Source: Acidaminococcus fermentans_A
GTDB taxonomy: Bacteria; Bacillota; Negativicutes; Acidaminococcales; Acidaminococcaceae
NCBI RefSeq assembly: GCF_052216985.1
Contig: NZ_JBQOUY010000009.1
Span: 1-64,000 of the forward strand
DNA length: 64,000 bases
Reading direction: 5' to 3'
Part shown: piece after piece, positions 1 to 8,308 of the stretch
Numbering within the stretch: position 1 is the first letter of the stretch
How the letters are laid out: each line of letters starts with the position of its first letter
Position numbers and translations under genes: made by a program
Notes under the pieces: generated by a model
What the model was told of the DNA's origin: nothing
What the model saw: the letters and a program-made list of their open reading frames with translations, nothing else
Database searches by the model: none

Positions 1-565
1 TTCCGTTCTCGGATTTTACTGCTTTCGATGGTGAAATTAAAATAAAAACAGACATGAGCAAAAATCGCTCACGTCCGTGTGTGGTAGATGAATTGGAGCT
101 TACCCCAACATTTGACAAAGAACCAGAACTATCCACATGCAGTTTCGAGTTTCCACAGACAGGAAGGACTGCTGTTTTCAAATCCACCCGTTCAGATTCC
201 TCAGCTGTTCCTTCTCTTTCCCCTTCCTGTGTTGATAAATCGATAGCCCCAACTATCCGATTTCCGTTCATAATGGGAATCGAAAGAGACGTGATATAGA
301 TTGTTTTCTGATTTCTCGCCTTTAAAGCCTGATGCTCTACATATACCGGCATCCCCAGTTCCATGGCCTTTATCGTTGTACTGGTCTCTGCCGACATATC
401 TTCATAGATTTCATAAAAATTCTTTCCCACAAGATCATAATCAGATTCTGCTCCCGAGAGTTTTTTGTTCAATTTTGCAGAAAATAAGATTTCGCCATCC
501 GAATTTATGATGGTTATCCCATCAACGTATCCTTTTCCCTTAAAAATTTGGCTCAAAATTTTCAT
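1..565 (-). CDS. PAS-domain regulator, N-terminal part (runs off the window)
   Basis: Reading from the ATG at 565, after an AAGGAG ribosome site, gives an uninterrupted frame to the window edge. The first ~110 residues read as a PAS sensor (motifs VDGITIINSDGEILFSA, GKNFYEIYEDMS, RIVGAIDLSTQE) of the kind that precedes the AAA+ domain of sigma-54 activators such as RocR. It follows gltS by 81 bases on the same strand, and a sigma-54-type promoter lies before ald, so regulating these genes is a plausible role. After about residue 110 the sequence becomes Ser/Thr-rich and unlike a linker, and a terminator-like hairpin (42-75) lies inside the frame. A truncation or frameshift is therefore possible. 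The AAA+ and DNA-binding domains are not visible. Confidence 0.6.
   Translation of the reverse strand, partial: MKILSQIFKGKGYVDGITIINSDGEILFSAKLNKKLSGAESDYDLVGKNFYEIYEDMSAETSTTIKAMELGMPVYVEHQALKARNQKTIYITSLSIPIMNGNRIVGAIDLSTQEGEREGTAEESERVDLKTAVLPVCGNSKLHVDSSGSLSNVGVSSNSSTTHGRERFLLMSVFILISPSKAVKSENG
42..75 (-). terminator. Terminator-like hairpin inside the regulator frame
   Basis: A nine-base stem (51-59 with 67-75, one G-T pair) is followed on the minus strand by a T-rich run. It suggests that transcription of the PAS gene may end here, which conflicts with the frame remaining open to the window edge. Confidence 0.45.
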
Positions 566-646
566 GGCTTGTTCTCCTTATCGACTTTATCCCTATGAGT
601 AAAAGTAACAGATATCTTCAGGAAAAACAAGCCATAGGAAAAGTCA

Positions 647-2011
647 TCATTCATCACTGACTGCCGGTCTGTCCAGCGGTTCGTCTATCCACCACCAATG
701 GAAGAGCCGGTTTACAATGACACATCCTGCTGTAATAAGCAAATAGATCCCGATGAAAGTCCAATGCTGTCCATTTAGCAGCATAATAGGGCCGGCTGAC
801 CAGGCAAATAATTCAAAAGGCGTCGTGAGAGGTCCTGCCAAAGCCGTATCATTTAAAGTCTTTGACAGATTTTCCGGATCGACAATCCGCAAAAGGATAA
901 ATCCGATAGCAAATACGCCTGTCGAGTAGCCAAATACAAAAATCGAACGTTCAAACCAGCTCCCTTTGTTCATGCCAGCGCCAAAATACATCAGCGTTGC
1001 AATAACAATCAGTTCCCCGAAAACCAACAGCATAAACAATGGTACTGCATATTTGACGATAATCGAGATTTTAATGGATGCAATGCCAAAGAACACCAGA
1101 TAATCAGTTGCTGTCCCAGACAAGCGGCTCATGATGTTGTTATCGACATAATTGCTGACACCTGTCTTCTTGAAGAGAATAAAAAGCAGGAAGGAAAAAA
1201 TAAAAGCCAGCAAATAAGAAGGCAATTCAATGTGGAAATTGGTCTCAATCAGCTTATTCAATACGATTCCAACCCCAGATGCAGTTAAAAGGATGGCCAA
1301 ATGAAAGGCAATTGGATCAAGGACCATAGAAGAGATGGTTTCTTTTCCAATAGAATTCCGATGCGATTCTTCAATCAAACCGGTTTTCAAATCACCAGAA
1401 ATAAAAGAGAAATTTTTAATATACTTTGTCCAACCCTTTTTAGTCCCTATATTGATAAAAGCCAAGCCACCAAAGATGCCAGAGAGGATTCCAACTGTTG
1501 CACACGTCATCGCAATATCAGTTCCGTCTACAAAGCCTAATTTAGCAAAAACCGACCCTACCGCAGCCGCAGTCCCGTGTCCGCCAGAAAAGCCCGCTGC
1601 CAGGCAGAGACCAAATCCATAACTGATTTCTGGAAAAAGTTTAGAAATCACCATAATAGAAAATAAAGGCCCCAAACAGAACTGGATTGCCTGTGCCAGC
1701 ACTTTATAAGAAAAATAGGATCCCACTCGGTCGATTTCAGCTTTAAACCCTTTTTTCGAAAAGCTAAAACCGCTTATCCCCACAGATGCAAACACAATAA
1801 TTATCAAAAGTCCTGAATAAGACCCAATAGACTTTGAAAAAGGCAATATGTCTAAGCCTTGGGACCCAAGTGCCAAAGCCAGGAAACCAGCAATCATACT
1901 TGCCGGGACAAAATATCTCTGGACAAATTTTACTTTGGAACGGATAAGCTGTCCTATCAAGATAAATACAGAAGCTATTGCAAAATCCATTAAAACGGCT
2001 GTCGTGTTCAT
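647..2011 (-). CDS. gltS: Sodium/glutamate symporter, GltS family
   Basis: This 454-residue, strongly hydrophobic protein has ten or more predicted membrane spans. It carries the family signature GFSGGHGTAAAVG near residues 140-152. GltS proteins import glutamate with sodium across the inner membrane, which fits an organism that uses glutamate. The start at 2011 follows an AGAGGTG ribosome site; an upstream in-frame GTG has none. The gene lies between alanine dehydrogenase and the PAS-regulator fragment on the same strand. At 454 residues it is somewhat longer than the roughly 400 usual for GltS. Substrate specificity beyond glutamate cannot be read from the sequence. Confidence 0.85.
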   Translation of the reverse strand: MNTTAVLMDFAIASVFILIGQLIRSKVKFVQRYFVPASMIAGFLALALGSQGLDILPFSKSIGSYSGLLIIIVFASVGISGFSFSKKGFKAEIDRVGSYFSYKVLAQAIQFCLGPLFSIMVISKLFPEISYGFGLCLAAGFSGGHGTAAAVGSVFAKLGFVDGTDIAMTCATVGILSGIFGGLAFINIGTKKGWTKYIKNFSFISGDLKTGLIEESHRNSIGKETISSMVLDPIAFHLAILLTASGVGIVLNKLIETNFHIELPSYLLAFIFSFLLFILFKKTGVSNYVDNNIMSRLSGTATDYLVFFGIASIKISIIVKYAVPLFMLLVFGELIVIATLMYFGAGMNKGSWFERSIFVFGYSTGVFAIGFILLRIVDPENLSKTLNDTALAGPLTTPFELFAWSAGPIMLLNGQHWTFIGIYLLITAGCVIVNRLFHWWWIDEPLDRPAVSDE

Positions 2012-2104
2012 CTTTTCACCTCTGTTCTTAGAACGTACCAATTTAAAACAGTGCTGAAATATACGATTATTCGTATTTAAGATTTAACAAACAGTGGCTG
2101 TTAT

Positions 2105-2163
2105 CAAAAAGGCCAGGATAGATTCCTGTCCTGCTACCATAACAGAAGCAAGCAGGAATCTAT
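2105..2163 (-). terminator. Rho-independent terminator after ald
   Basis: Eleven-base arms (2118-2128 and 2153-2163, ATAGATTCCTG type) enclose a partly paired loop. On the minus strand the stem is followed by CCTGGCCTTTTT. It lies between ald and gltS, so gltS probably has its own promoter. A second imperfect hairpin lies just upstream of it on the minus strand (about 2180-2230). Confidence 0.7.
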
Positions 2164-2243
2164 ACGCTCCACTAAATATATAGGTGGTTTTATGCTCTCC
2201 AAAAATAAAAGGAGCAAAGCCACTGTCTCTCAAGAAAGAATCA

Positions 2244-3407
2244 TCAAAGTTTAATATAATTTTGGGAAACTGTTTTCGTAGCGTTTGGCGCTGGATCAAG
2301 TTTTCTGTCCGAAATCCCTAAAATTTCTTCCGGCCGGATCCAGGGAATATTTTGAAGAGCACTGGTTTCTTCATGTGTCAGATATCCTTTGTAAGTCGTC
2401 AAACTTCTTCTCAGATAGCCATCTCGGGCACAGGCTTCAGCCAGACCATTCTTAGCGATGTTCCTAAAATGCGGAAGAACGGATGCGGCATAGGCAATCG
2501 ACGTGGATTGCGCAATCGCACCAGGGATATTGCTGACACAATAATGGACTACACCCTCTTCAATATAGCGGGGATTGGCATGGGTTGTCTCGTGGAACGT
2601 TTCAATACAGCCATAGTCATTGCTGATATCAACGATGACTGAACCTTTTTCCATAGAACGCACCATTTCCCGCGTAATCATAAAGTTTTTGGCATCTTTA
2701 GGCCATCTGACACAATTGTAGACTACATCAGTGTGAGGCAGGATTTTCGTTAAATTATATCGATTTGAGATCATCGTATCAATTTCTTCATTAAATTGTT
2801 TTCCCAAATCCCGTAAACATCCTATATTGATGTCCATGACAGTCACTTTTGCCCCCAGAGCATGAAGGACTCCAGCACAAGCTCGGCCTACCGTTCCCCC
2901 TCCCACAACAAGCGCCGTAACGCCGGGGGCACCTCCAAGGCCATTTACGAATTTGCCTTTTCCACCATTGATGGAAAGCAAAGATTCCAAGCCGAACAGT
3001 GCTCCCTGTTTCCCGGCTGCTTCACAGTTCGGAGAGCCATAGCGGTGAGAATCTTCTGCCGTAATGGAGATGCATTTACTTTTAAGCAAGGCTTGGACTT
3101 CTTCAGGATGAGCAGCCGGATGTATACAGGTAAACACCATTTGATTTTCTCGAAGTAAATCAAATTCACAAGGCTCCAATTCTTTGACTTTTGTCACAAA
3201 ATCACACTTGGCATAAATTTCTTCTTTTGTATCATAGAATTTAGCTCCTTCTTGCGCATAAGCCTGATCCGGAAAGCCGGCTTTTTCACCTGCTCCACGT
3301 TGTACATACACTTCGTTCCCATCCTGGATCAGCATACTTACTTCAGCAGGAGTCGCAATGACACGAAATTCTCCATCTTTGATGTCCTTTAAAATACCAA
3401 ATTTCAT
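2244..3407 (-). CDS. ald: Alanine dehydrogenase (Ald/PNT family)
   Basis: This 387-residue protein matches NAD-dependent alanine dehydrogenase, which interconverts alanine and pyruvate plus ammonia. The N-terminal half carries the substrate-site Lys (VTKVKE, about residue 73) and His (CIHPAAH, about residue 97). A Rossmann motif VVGGGTVGRACAGVL lies at about residues 168-181, followed by an acidic MDIN that selects NAD. The start at 3407 follows GGAGGCGAAG. A sigma-54-type -24/-12 element lies about 50 bases upstream, so an enhancer-binding activator probably controls the gene, possibly the PAS protein at the window edge. Lysine-ketoglutarate reductase-like members of the superfamily are a less likely alternative. 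Confidence 0.85.
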   Translation of the reverse strand: MKFGILKDIKDGEFRVIATPAEVSMLIQDGNEVYVQRGAGEKAGFPDQAYAQEGAKFYDTKEEIYAKCDFVTKVKELEPCEFDLLRENQMVFTCIHPAAHPEEVQALLKSKCISITAEDSHRYGSPNCEAAGKQGALFGLESLLSINGGKGKFVNGLGGAPGVTALVVGGGTVGRACAGVLHALGAKVTVMDINIGCLRDLGKQFNEEIDTMISNRYNLTKILPHTDVVYNCVRWPKDAKNFMITREMVRSMEKGSVIVDISNDYGCIETFHETTHANPRYIEEGVVHYCVSNIPGAIAQSTSIAYAASVLPHFRNIAKNGLAEACARDGYLRRSLTTYKGYLTHEETSALQNIPWIRPEEILGISDRKLDPAPNATKTVSQNYIKL

Positions 3408-3456
3408 TTTCTTCGCCTCCAAAAATATGTAGTATCGCAACAGTTACTTACATACG

Positions 3457-3472
3457 TGCAAATAATATGCCA
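3457..3472 (-). promoter_or_regulatory. Sigma-54 type promoter of ald
   Basis: The minus strand reads TGGCATATTATTTGCA. It has the invariant GG and GC of the -24/-12 elements at the correct spacing and only small departures from TGGCAC-N5-TTGCA. Transcription would begin near 3446, about 40 bases before the ald ATG. Confidence 0.7.
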
Positions 3473-3542
3473 AATTGTTATATTCCTAAAAACGTGATTT
3501 TTCCTATGATTTTGAATAATATTCGGAAATTCATCGGACATA

Positions 3543-3585
3543 AAAAAGACCAAAAATGAGCATAATGCTCATTTTTGGTCTTTTT
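3543..3585 (-). terminator. Long perfect-stem terminator after gatB
   Basis: A 21-base perfect inverted repeat (3543-3563 and 3565-3585) has A-runs and T-runs at its ends. It can terminate in either direction and most likely ends the gatCAB transcript. Part of the arm (CATTTTTGGTC) is repeated once more at about 3592-3603. Confidence 0.8.
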
Positions 3586-3677
3586 AAATGCCCATTTTTG
3601 GTCATATCAATAGGTATGACGGTAAAATGAAGAGGTCCTGGCATGTGTATGATTTTCACACATGCTGCAGCTCTTTG

Positions 3678-5126
3678 TTATTCTCCCTTGATGGTCTTGA
3701 TGATCAGCTTGTTCACCATGCCCGGATTGGCTTTGCCCCGGGATTTCTTCATGATCTGACCCACCAGGAAGCCGATGGCTTTATCCTTGCCGGCCTTGTA
3801 GTCGGCTACGGATTGGGGATTGGCGGCGATGACTTCGTCCACCATGGCCTGGATGGCCCCTTCGTCGCTGACCTGTTCCAGTCCCAGCTTCTTCACCAGG
3901 TCTGCCGGTGCTTCGTCCTTCTTCAGCATTTCTGCAAAGACTTTCTTGGCCAGTTTGCTGGACAGCACGCCCTTTTTGATCAGAGCCACCATCTGTCCCA
4001 AGTGAGCCGGAGATACGGGGAAATCCCCGATGCCGCAGTTGTTGCTGTTCAGGTAAGCGGACACATCTCCCAGGATCCAGTTGGCCACCCCTTTGGCATC
4101 TTCCGTTTCCGCAGCAGCTGCATCGAAGTACTCAGCCATCTTCTTGTCGGCCACGATCAGTTCAGCGGAGTAGTCGTCCAGGCCCTTTTCGTCCATGAGA
4201 CGGGCCTTCCGGGCATCCGGCAGTTCCGGCAGTTCGCTCTTGGCCTTTTCCACCCATTCTTTTTCGATGATGATGGGCGCCAGGTCCGGTTCCGGGAAAT
4301 ACCGGTAATCGTGGGCTTCTTCCTTGGACCGCATGGAGAAGGTCATGCCCTGGGCATCATCCCAGGTACGGGTTTCCTGGACCACATGGCCCCCGTCTTC
4401 CAGGATTTCCTTCTGCCGTTCCACTTCGTATTCAATGGCTCTTTCCAGGGCCTTGAAGGAGTTCAGGTTCTTGATTTCTGCACGGGTGCCGAATTCCTTG
4501 GCCCCTACGGGCATAATGGAAATGTTGGCATCGCAGCGCATGGAGCCTTCCTGCATCTTGCCGTCGCAGACCCCGGTGTACTGGAGGTAAGCCCGGAGTT
4601 TTTCCATATAGGCACGGGCTTCCGCCGCAGACCGCATATCCGGTTCGGATACGATTTCGATCAGAGGCACCCCGGCCCGGTTGTAGTCCACTGCAGAGAA
4701 ATCAGAGGTGCTGATAGAAGCACCGGAATGGACCAATTTCCCGGCATCTTCTTCCATATGGATCCGGGTGATGCCGATCCGTTTGGTTTCCCCGTCCACA
4801 TTCACGTCCAGGTGCCCGTTCAGGGCGATGGGCTGATAGAACTGAGAAATCTGGTAGGCTTTAGCCAGATCCGGATAATAGTAGTTTTTCCGGTCGAATT
4901 TGCTGTAGCGCTGGATTTCGCAGTTCACGGCCAGAGCAAAGCGCAGGGCAAATTCCACCATTTGTTTGTTGATGACGGGCAGAGCCCCGGGCATACCCAG
5001 GCAGACCGGGCAGACATGGGTATTGGGGGCACCGCCGAATTCCGTGGAGCAGGAGCAAAAAGCCTTGGTCTTGGTTTTCAGTTCCGCATGGACTTCCAGA
5101 CCGATTACGGTAGTATATTCTGTCAT
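3678..5126 (-). CDS. gatB: Asp/Glu-tRNA amidotransferase subunit B
   Basis: This 482-residue protein has the GatB signature VIGLEVHAELKTKTKAFCSC at the N-terminus, a pair of Cys clusters (FCSCS and HVCPVC) typical of the zinc site, and the YYYPDLAKAYQISQ segment. The C-terminal third is the YqeY-like tail that binds tRNA. GatB is the kinase and tRNA-binding subunit of the amidotransferase that converts Glu-tRNA(Gln) or Asp-tRNA(Asn) to the amidated form. Its start overlaps the last base of gatA, and it is the last gene of gatC-gatA-gatB. Full length; start after a GGAGG-like site inside gatA. Confidence 0.97.
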   Translation of the reverse strand: MTEYTTVIGLEVHAELKTKTKAFCSCSTEFGGAPNTHVCPVCLGMPGALPVINKQMVEFALRFALAVNCEIQRYSKFDRKNYYYPDLAKAYQISQFYQPIALNGHLDVNVDGETKRIGITRIHMEEDAGKLVHSGASISTSDFSAVDYNRAGVPLIEIVSEPDMRSAAEARAYMEKLRAYLQYTGVCDGKMQEGSMRCDANISIMPVGAKEFGTRAEIKNLNSFKALERAIEYEVERQKEILEDGGHVVQETRTWDDAQGMTFSMRSKEEAHDYRYFPEPDLAPIIIEKEWVEKAKSELPELPDARKARLMDEKGLDDYSAELIVADKKMAEYFDAAAAETEDAKGVANWILGDVSAYLNSNNCGIGDFPVSPAHLGQMVALIKKGVLSSKLAKKVFAEMLKKDEAPADLVKKLGLEQVSDEGAIQAMVDEVIAANPQSVADYKAGKDKAIGFLVGQIMKKSRGKANPGMVNKLIIKTIKGE

Positions 5127-6592
5127 TATTTCAAACCTCCCAGAGGTGCCACGGCTTTATGGAAATCCGTAGCCTGTTCAAAGGTATACGCTGCCCGCAG
5201 CAGGGTCTCTTCGCCCAGGGCCTTGCCGATGAGCTGGGCTCCAACCGGCATGTTGTCCACGAAGCCGCAGGGGATGGAAATACCCGGCAGCCCTGCCATG
5301 TTCACGGGGATGGTGGTCACGTCCAGCATATAGACAGTCAGAGGATCCATCTTAGCATCCAGAGGATAAGCCACCACCGGGGAGGTGGGAGTCAGCAGAA
5401 GGTCACATTTTTCAAAGGCATTGGCGAAGTCCTGACGGATCAGGGTCCGGACCTGCATGGCCTTGTTATAGTAGGCATCGTAGTACCCGGAACTGAGTAC
5501 GTAGGTTCCCAGCATGATCCGGCGGCGGACTTCCTTGCCGAATCCTTCCGTACGGGTCTTGCGCATCATTTCCGGAGCGCTTTCTGCAGCCATTTCCCGG
5601 AAACCATACCGGACACCGTCAAAACGACCCAGGTTGGCAGAAGCTTCTGCCGGAGCGATGATGTAATAGGTGATCACGGCGTATTCCGTATGGGGCAAGG
5701 AGACTTCGATCACATGGGCTCCCAGTTCTTCAAATTTCTTGGCAGCCAGTTTGATCTGGGCGGCCACTTTGGGATCCGTACCTTCTCCGAAGTATTCCTT
5801 AGGCAGACCGATGGTCAGGTCTTTCACATCCTGGCGCAGGGCTTTGGTGTAATCCGGCACCGGAGCGTCGTAGGAGGTGGAATCATGGGCGTCCAGGCCG
5901 CTGATGGTATTCAGCACCAGGGCGGCGTCGGTCACGTCACGGGCAATGGGCCCGATCTGATCCAGGGAGGAAGCAAAGGCCACACAGCCGTACCGGGAAA
6001 CCCGGCCGTAAGTGGGTTTCAGCCCTACACAGCCGTTGAAGAAAGCCGGCTGCCGGATGGAACCGCCGGTATCAGAGCCCAGGGACCAGATGGCTTCCCC
6101 GGCTGCAATGCTGGCTGCGCTGCCGCCGGAAGAACCGCCCGGTACACGGGACAAATCCCAGGGGTTATGGGTGATCTGGAAATGAGAGGTTTCTGTGGTG
6201 GACCCCATGGCGAATTCATCCATGTTGGTCTTGCCCAAGAAAACGGTCTCGTCTTTCCGCAGGTTTTCGATGACATGGGCATCGTACACCGGCACGAAGT
6301 TTTCCAGGATCTTGGAGGCGCAGGTCATCCGTACACCCTTCACGCTGATGTTGTCTTTGATGGCGCCGGGGATCCCGGCCAGGGGTTTGATGGATTCGCC
6401 GTCGGCGATCATCTTATCCACTTTAGCGGCCTGGGCCAGGGCATTTTCCTTGTCCAGGGTAATATAGGCCTTGACCTGGTCTTCCACTTCGTCGATCCGG
6501 TCATAGACCGCTTTCGTCAGTTCCACGGAGCTGATTTCTTTTTTCACCAGCTTTTCATGGAGCTCATGTGCAGTTTCTCTGTATAAAGCCAC
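5126..6592 (-). CDS. gatA: Asp/Glu-tRNA amidotransferase subunit A
   Basis: This 488-residue amidase-signature enzyme is the glutaminase subunit of GatCAB and supplies ammonia from glutamine. The Ser-cisSer-Lys catalytic set is visible: Lys in PGAIKDNISVKG (about residue 78) and the serines in VPGGSSGGSAAS (about residues 150-162) and DTGGSIRQPA. It lies between gatC and gatB, with 14 bases to gatC and a one-base overlap with gatB, which indicates co-transcription and coupled translation. Length is typical of the family. Confidence 0.97.
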   Translation of the reverse strand: MALYRETAHELHEKLVKKEISSVELTKAVYDRIDEVEDQVKAYITLDKENALAQAAKVDKMIADGESIKPLAGIPGAIKDNISVKGVRMTCASKILENFVPVYDAHVIENLRKDETVFLGKTNMDEFAMGSTTETSHFQITHNPWDLSRVPGGSSGGSAASIAAGEAIWSLGSDTGGSIRQPAFFNGCVGLKPTYGRVSRYGCVAFASSLDQIGPIARDVTDAALVLNTISGLDAHDSTSYDAPVPDYTKALRQDVKDLTIGLPKEYFGEGTDPKVAAQIKLAAKKFEELGAHVIEVSLPHTEYAVITYYIIAPAEASANLGRFDGVRYGFREMAAESAPEMMRKTRTEGFGKEVRRRIMLGTYVLSSGYYDAYYNKAMQVRTLIRQDFANAFEKCDLLLTPTSPVVAYPLDAKMDPLTVYMLDVTTIPVNMAGLPGISIPCGFVDNMPVGAQLIGKALGEETLLRAAYTFEQATDFHKAVAPLGGLK

Positions 6593-6606
6593 TGTTCTGC
6601 CTCCTC

Positions 6607-6894
6607 TTATTCGATCACCCGGGGAACTTTGAAGCCGCCTTCATATTCCTCCGGAGCATTCTTCATGGCGTCCTCATGGGACAGGCTCACAACAGGAACA
6701 TCTTCCCGCAGCACATTGCTGATGGGAAGCACATAGGGAGAAGGTTCGATCCCCTGGGTATCCACTTTCTTTAAGATTTCAGCATAATTCAAAATCTGGT
6801 TGAACTGCTCAACGAACTTGTCCATTTCATCGTCCGGAACATTTAACCGGCACAGATTTGCGATATGCTTTACATCATTGACTGTAACGCTCAT
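6607..6894 (-). CDS. gatC: Asp/Glu-tRNA amidotransferase subunit C
   Basis: This 95-residue protein begins VNDVKHIANLCRLNVPDDEM and includes the GIEPSPYVLP segment typical of GatC, the small subunit that holds GatA and GatB together. It is the first gene of the operon, and its ATG follows GGCGGTG. Two tRNA-Gln genes and a tRNA-Glu gene lie in the same window, consistent with indirect Gln-tRNA synthesis, although no glutaminyl-tRNA synthetase search was possible. Confidence 0.95.
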   Translation of the reverse strand: MSVTVNDVKHIANLCRLNVPDDEMDKFVEQFNQILNYAEILKKVDTQGIEPSPYVLPISNVLREDVPVVSLSHEDAMKNAPEEYEGGFKVPRVIE

Positions 6895-7126
6895 TTTTTC
6901 ACCGCCTATCGAAAATCTATTCCTGGCAGGGTGTCAGAGCCTGCCGGAACCAGTTTTACCAAATGATTATATCACAGGTCCTGCATTTAGAAAACCATTT
7001 TACCCCGCTTTCCCTGTCTGGATGCCGTTTTCAGGCACTTGACAAATTCCCCTGGAACAAGTAATGTATTCCTATAAAAATACTATGTGTTCATGGCATG
7101 ATCGTGCCTGCAAGGAGGAAAAAATC

Positions 7127-8266
7127 ATGAAATTCACTACGGCCTGTATCCACGGAGGCGGCCCCAACGATGCTACGGGGGCTGTTTCTCCGGCTCTGTA
7201 TCTCACGTCCACTTTTGCCCATCCCGGCTTGGGACAGTCCACCGGCTGGGCCTATACCCGGGAATCCAACCCCACTCACGCCAGGCTGGAAAAAGTCCTG
7301 TCCACCCTGGAAGGGGGCACCGATGCCCTGTGCTTTTCCTCCGGCATGGCAGCCATCGATGCGGTGATGCGGCTTTTTGCCCCTGGGGATCACATCATCA
7401 CTGGTTTCGACCTGTATGGCGGATCCTTCCGGCTGTTCCAGACCACCTATGAACCTCTGGGGCTGTCTTTTACCGCCGTCCACACCAGCAATCTGAAAGC
7501 AGTGGAAGCAACCATCACCCCGGCCACCCGGGCCATCTACCTGGAAAGCCCCACCAATCCTACCATGGAGATCACCGACCTGGAGGCCCTCAGTGAGCTG
7601 GCCCATCAGCATCATCTGCTGGTGATCGTAGACAATACCTTCCTGTCCCCTTATTTCCAGCAGCCCCTGACCCTGGGAGCGGATATCGTGCTCCACAGCG
7701 GCACCAAGTATCTGGCCGGTCACAACGACCTGTTGGCCGGCTTTGTGATCAGCCGGGAAGCGGACGTGGCCGCCCGCCTGCGTACCATCTACAAGACCAC
7801 CGGGGCCCTGCTCAGCGTCTTCGATGCCTGGCTCATGCTCCGGAGCCTGAAGACCCTGCCAGTGCGGATGAAACAGCATCAGGAAAATGCCCTGTATCTG
7901 GCCCAGTGGCTGGAACAGCAGCCCCTGGTGGAAAAGGTGCTGTACCCCGGCCTGCCGAACCATCCAGGCTATGCCATCCAGAAGAAACAGGCAAAGGGCT
8001 TCGGAGGGATGATTTCCTTCTACGTAAAATCTCCGGAAGCCGCCAAGACCATCCTGGAAAAGATCCAGCTGATCCAGTTCGCCGAAAGCTTGGGGGGCAC
8101 CGAAAGCCTACTCACCTATCCCATCACCCAGACCCATGCGGACCTGACCCCGGAAGAGGCGGAAGAAAAGGGCATCACCCACACCCTGCTCCGCTTCTCC
8201 GTAGGTCTGGAAGACAAAGAAGACTTGCGGAACGACCTGGCCCAGGCCTTCGCACAGTGTGAATAA
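7127..8266 (+). CDS. PLP-dependent Cys/Met metabolism enzyme (cystathionine/methionine lyase family)
   Basis: This 379-residue enzyme belongs to the gamma-family of PLP transsulfuration enzymes. YTRESNPT (residues 43-50) binds cofactor phosphate, FSSGMAAI forms the cofactor cradle, and SGTKYLAGHND carries the Schiff-base Lys (about residue 194). The C-terminal half has the usual ESLGGTESLLTYP segment. The start at 7127 follows AAGGAGG; an earlier in-frame ATG at 7064 has no ribosome site. Family members act as cystathionine gamma-synthase, beta- or gamma-lyase, or methionine gamma-lyase, and sequence inspection cannot choose among these. It stands alone, divergent from gatCAB. Confidence 0.85.
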   Translation: MKFTTACIHGGGPNDATGAVSPALYLTSTFAHPGLGQSTGWAYTRESNPTHARLEKVLSTLEGGTDALCFSSGMAAIDAVMRLFAPGDHIITGFDLYGGSFRLFQTTYEPLGLSFTAVHTSNLKAVEATITPATRAIYLESPTNPTMEITDLEALSELAHQHHLLVIVDNTFLSPYFQQPLTLGADIVLHSGTKYLAGHNDLLAGFVISREADVAARLRTIYKTTGALLSVFDAWLMLRSLKTLPVRMKQHQENALYLAQWLEQQPLVEKVLYPGLPNHPGYAIQKKQAKGFGGMISFYVKSPEAAKTILEKIQLIQFAESLGGTESLLTYPITQTHADLTPEEAEEKGITHTLLRFSVGLEDKEDLRNDLAQAFAQCE

Positions 8267-8308
8267 AAAATTGGGAGCTGTTGCATGAGCAACAGCTCCC
8301 AATTTTTT
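8265..8308. terminator. Bidirectional terminator
   Basis: A 20-base perfect stem (8265-8284 with 8289-8308) around a four-base loop has A6 and T6 ends. It separates two convergent genes and overlaps both stop regions. Confidence 0.9.

Noticed and set aside
2084..2299. 71-codon minus-strand ORF overlapping the end of ald
   Set aside because: It covers the ald terminator hairpin, uses another frame of ald and has no ribosome site.
3588..6586. Two long plus-strand ORFs opposite gatB and gatA
   Set aside because: Both match the antisense pattern, and the minus-strand genes are certain.
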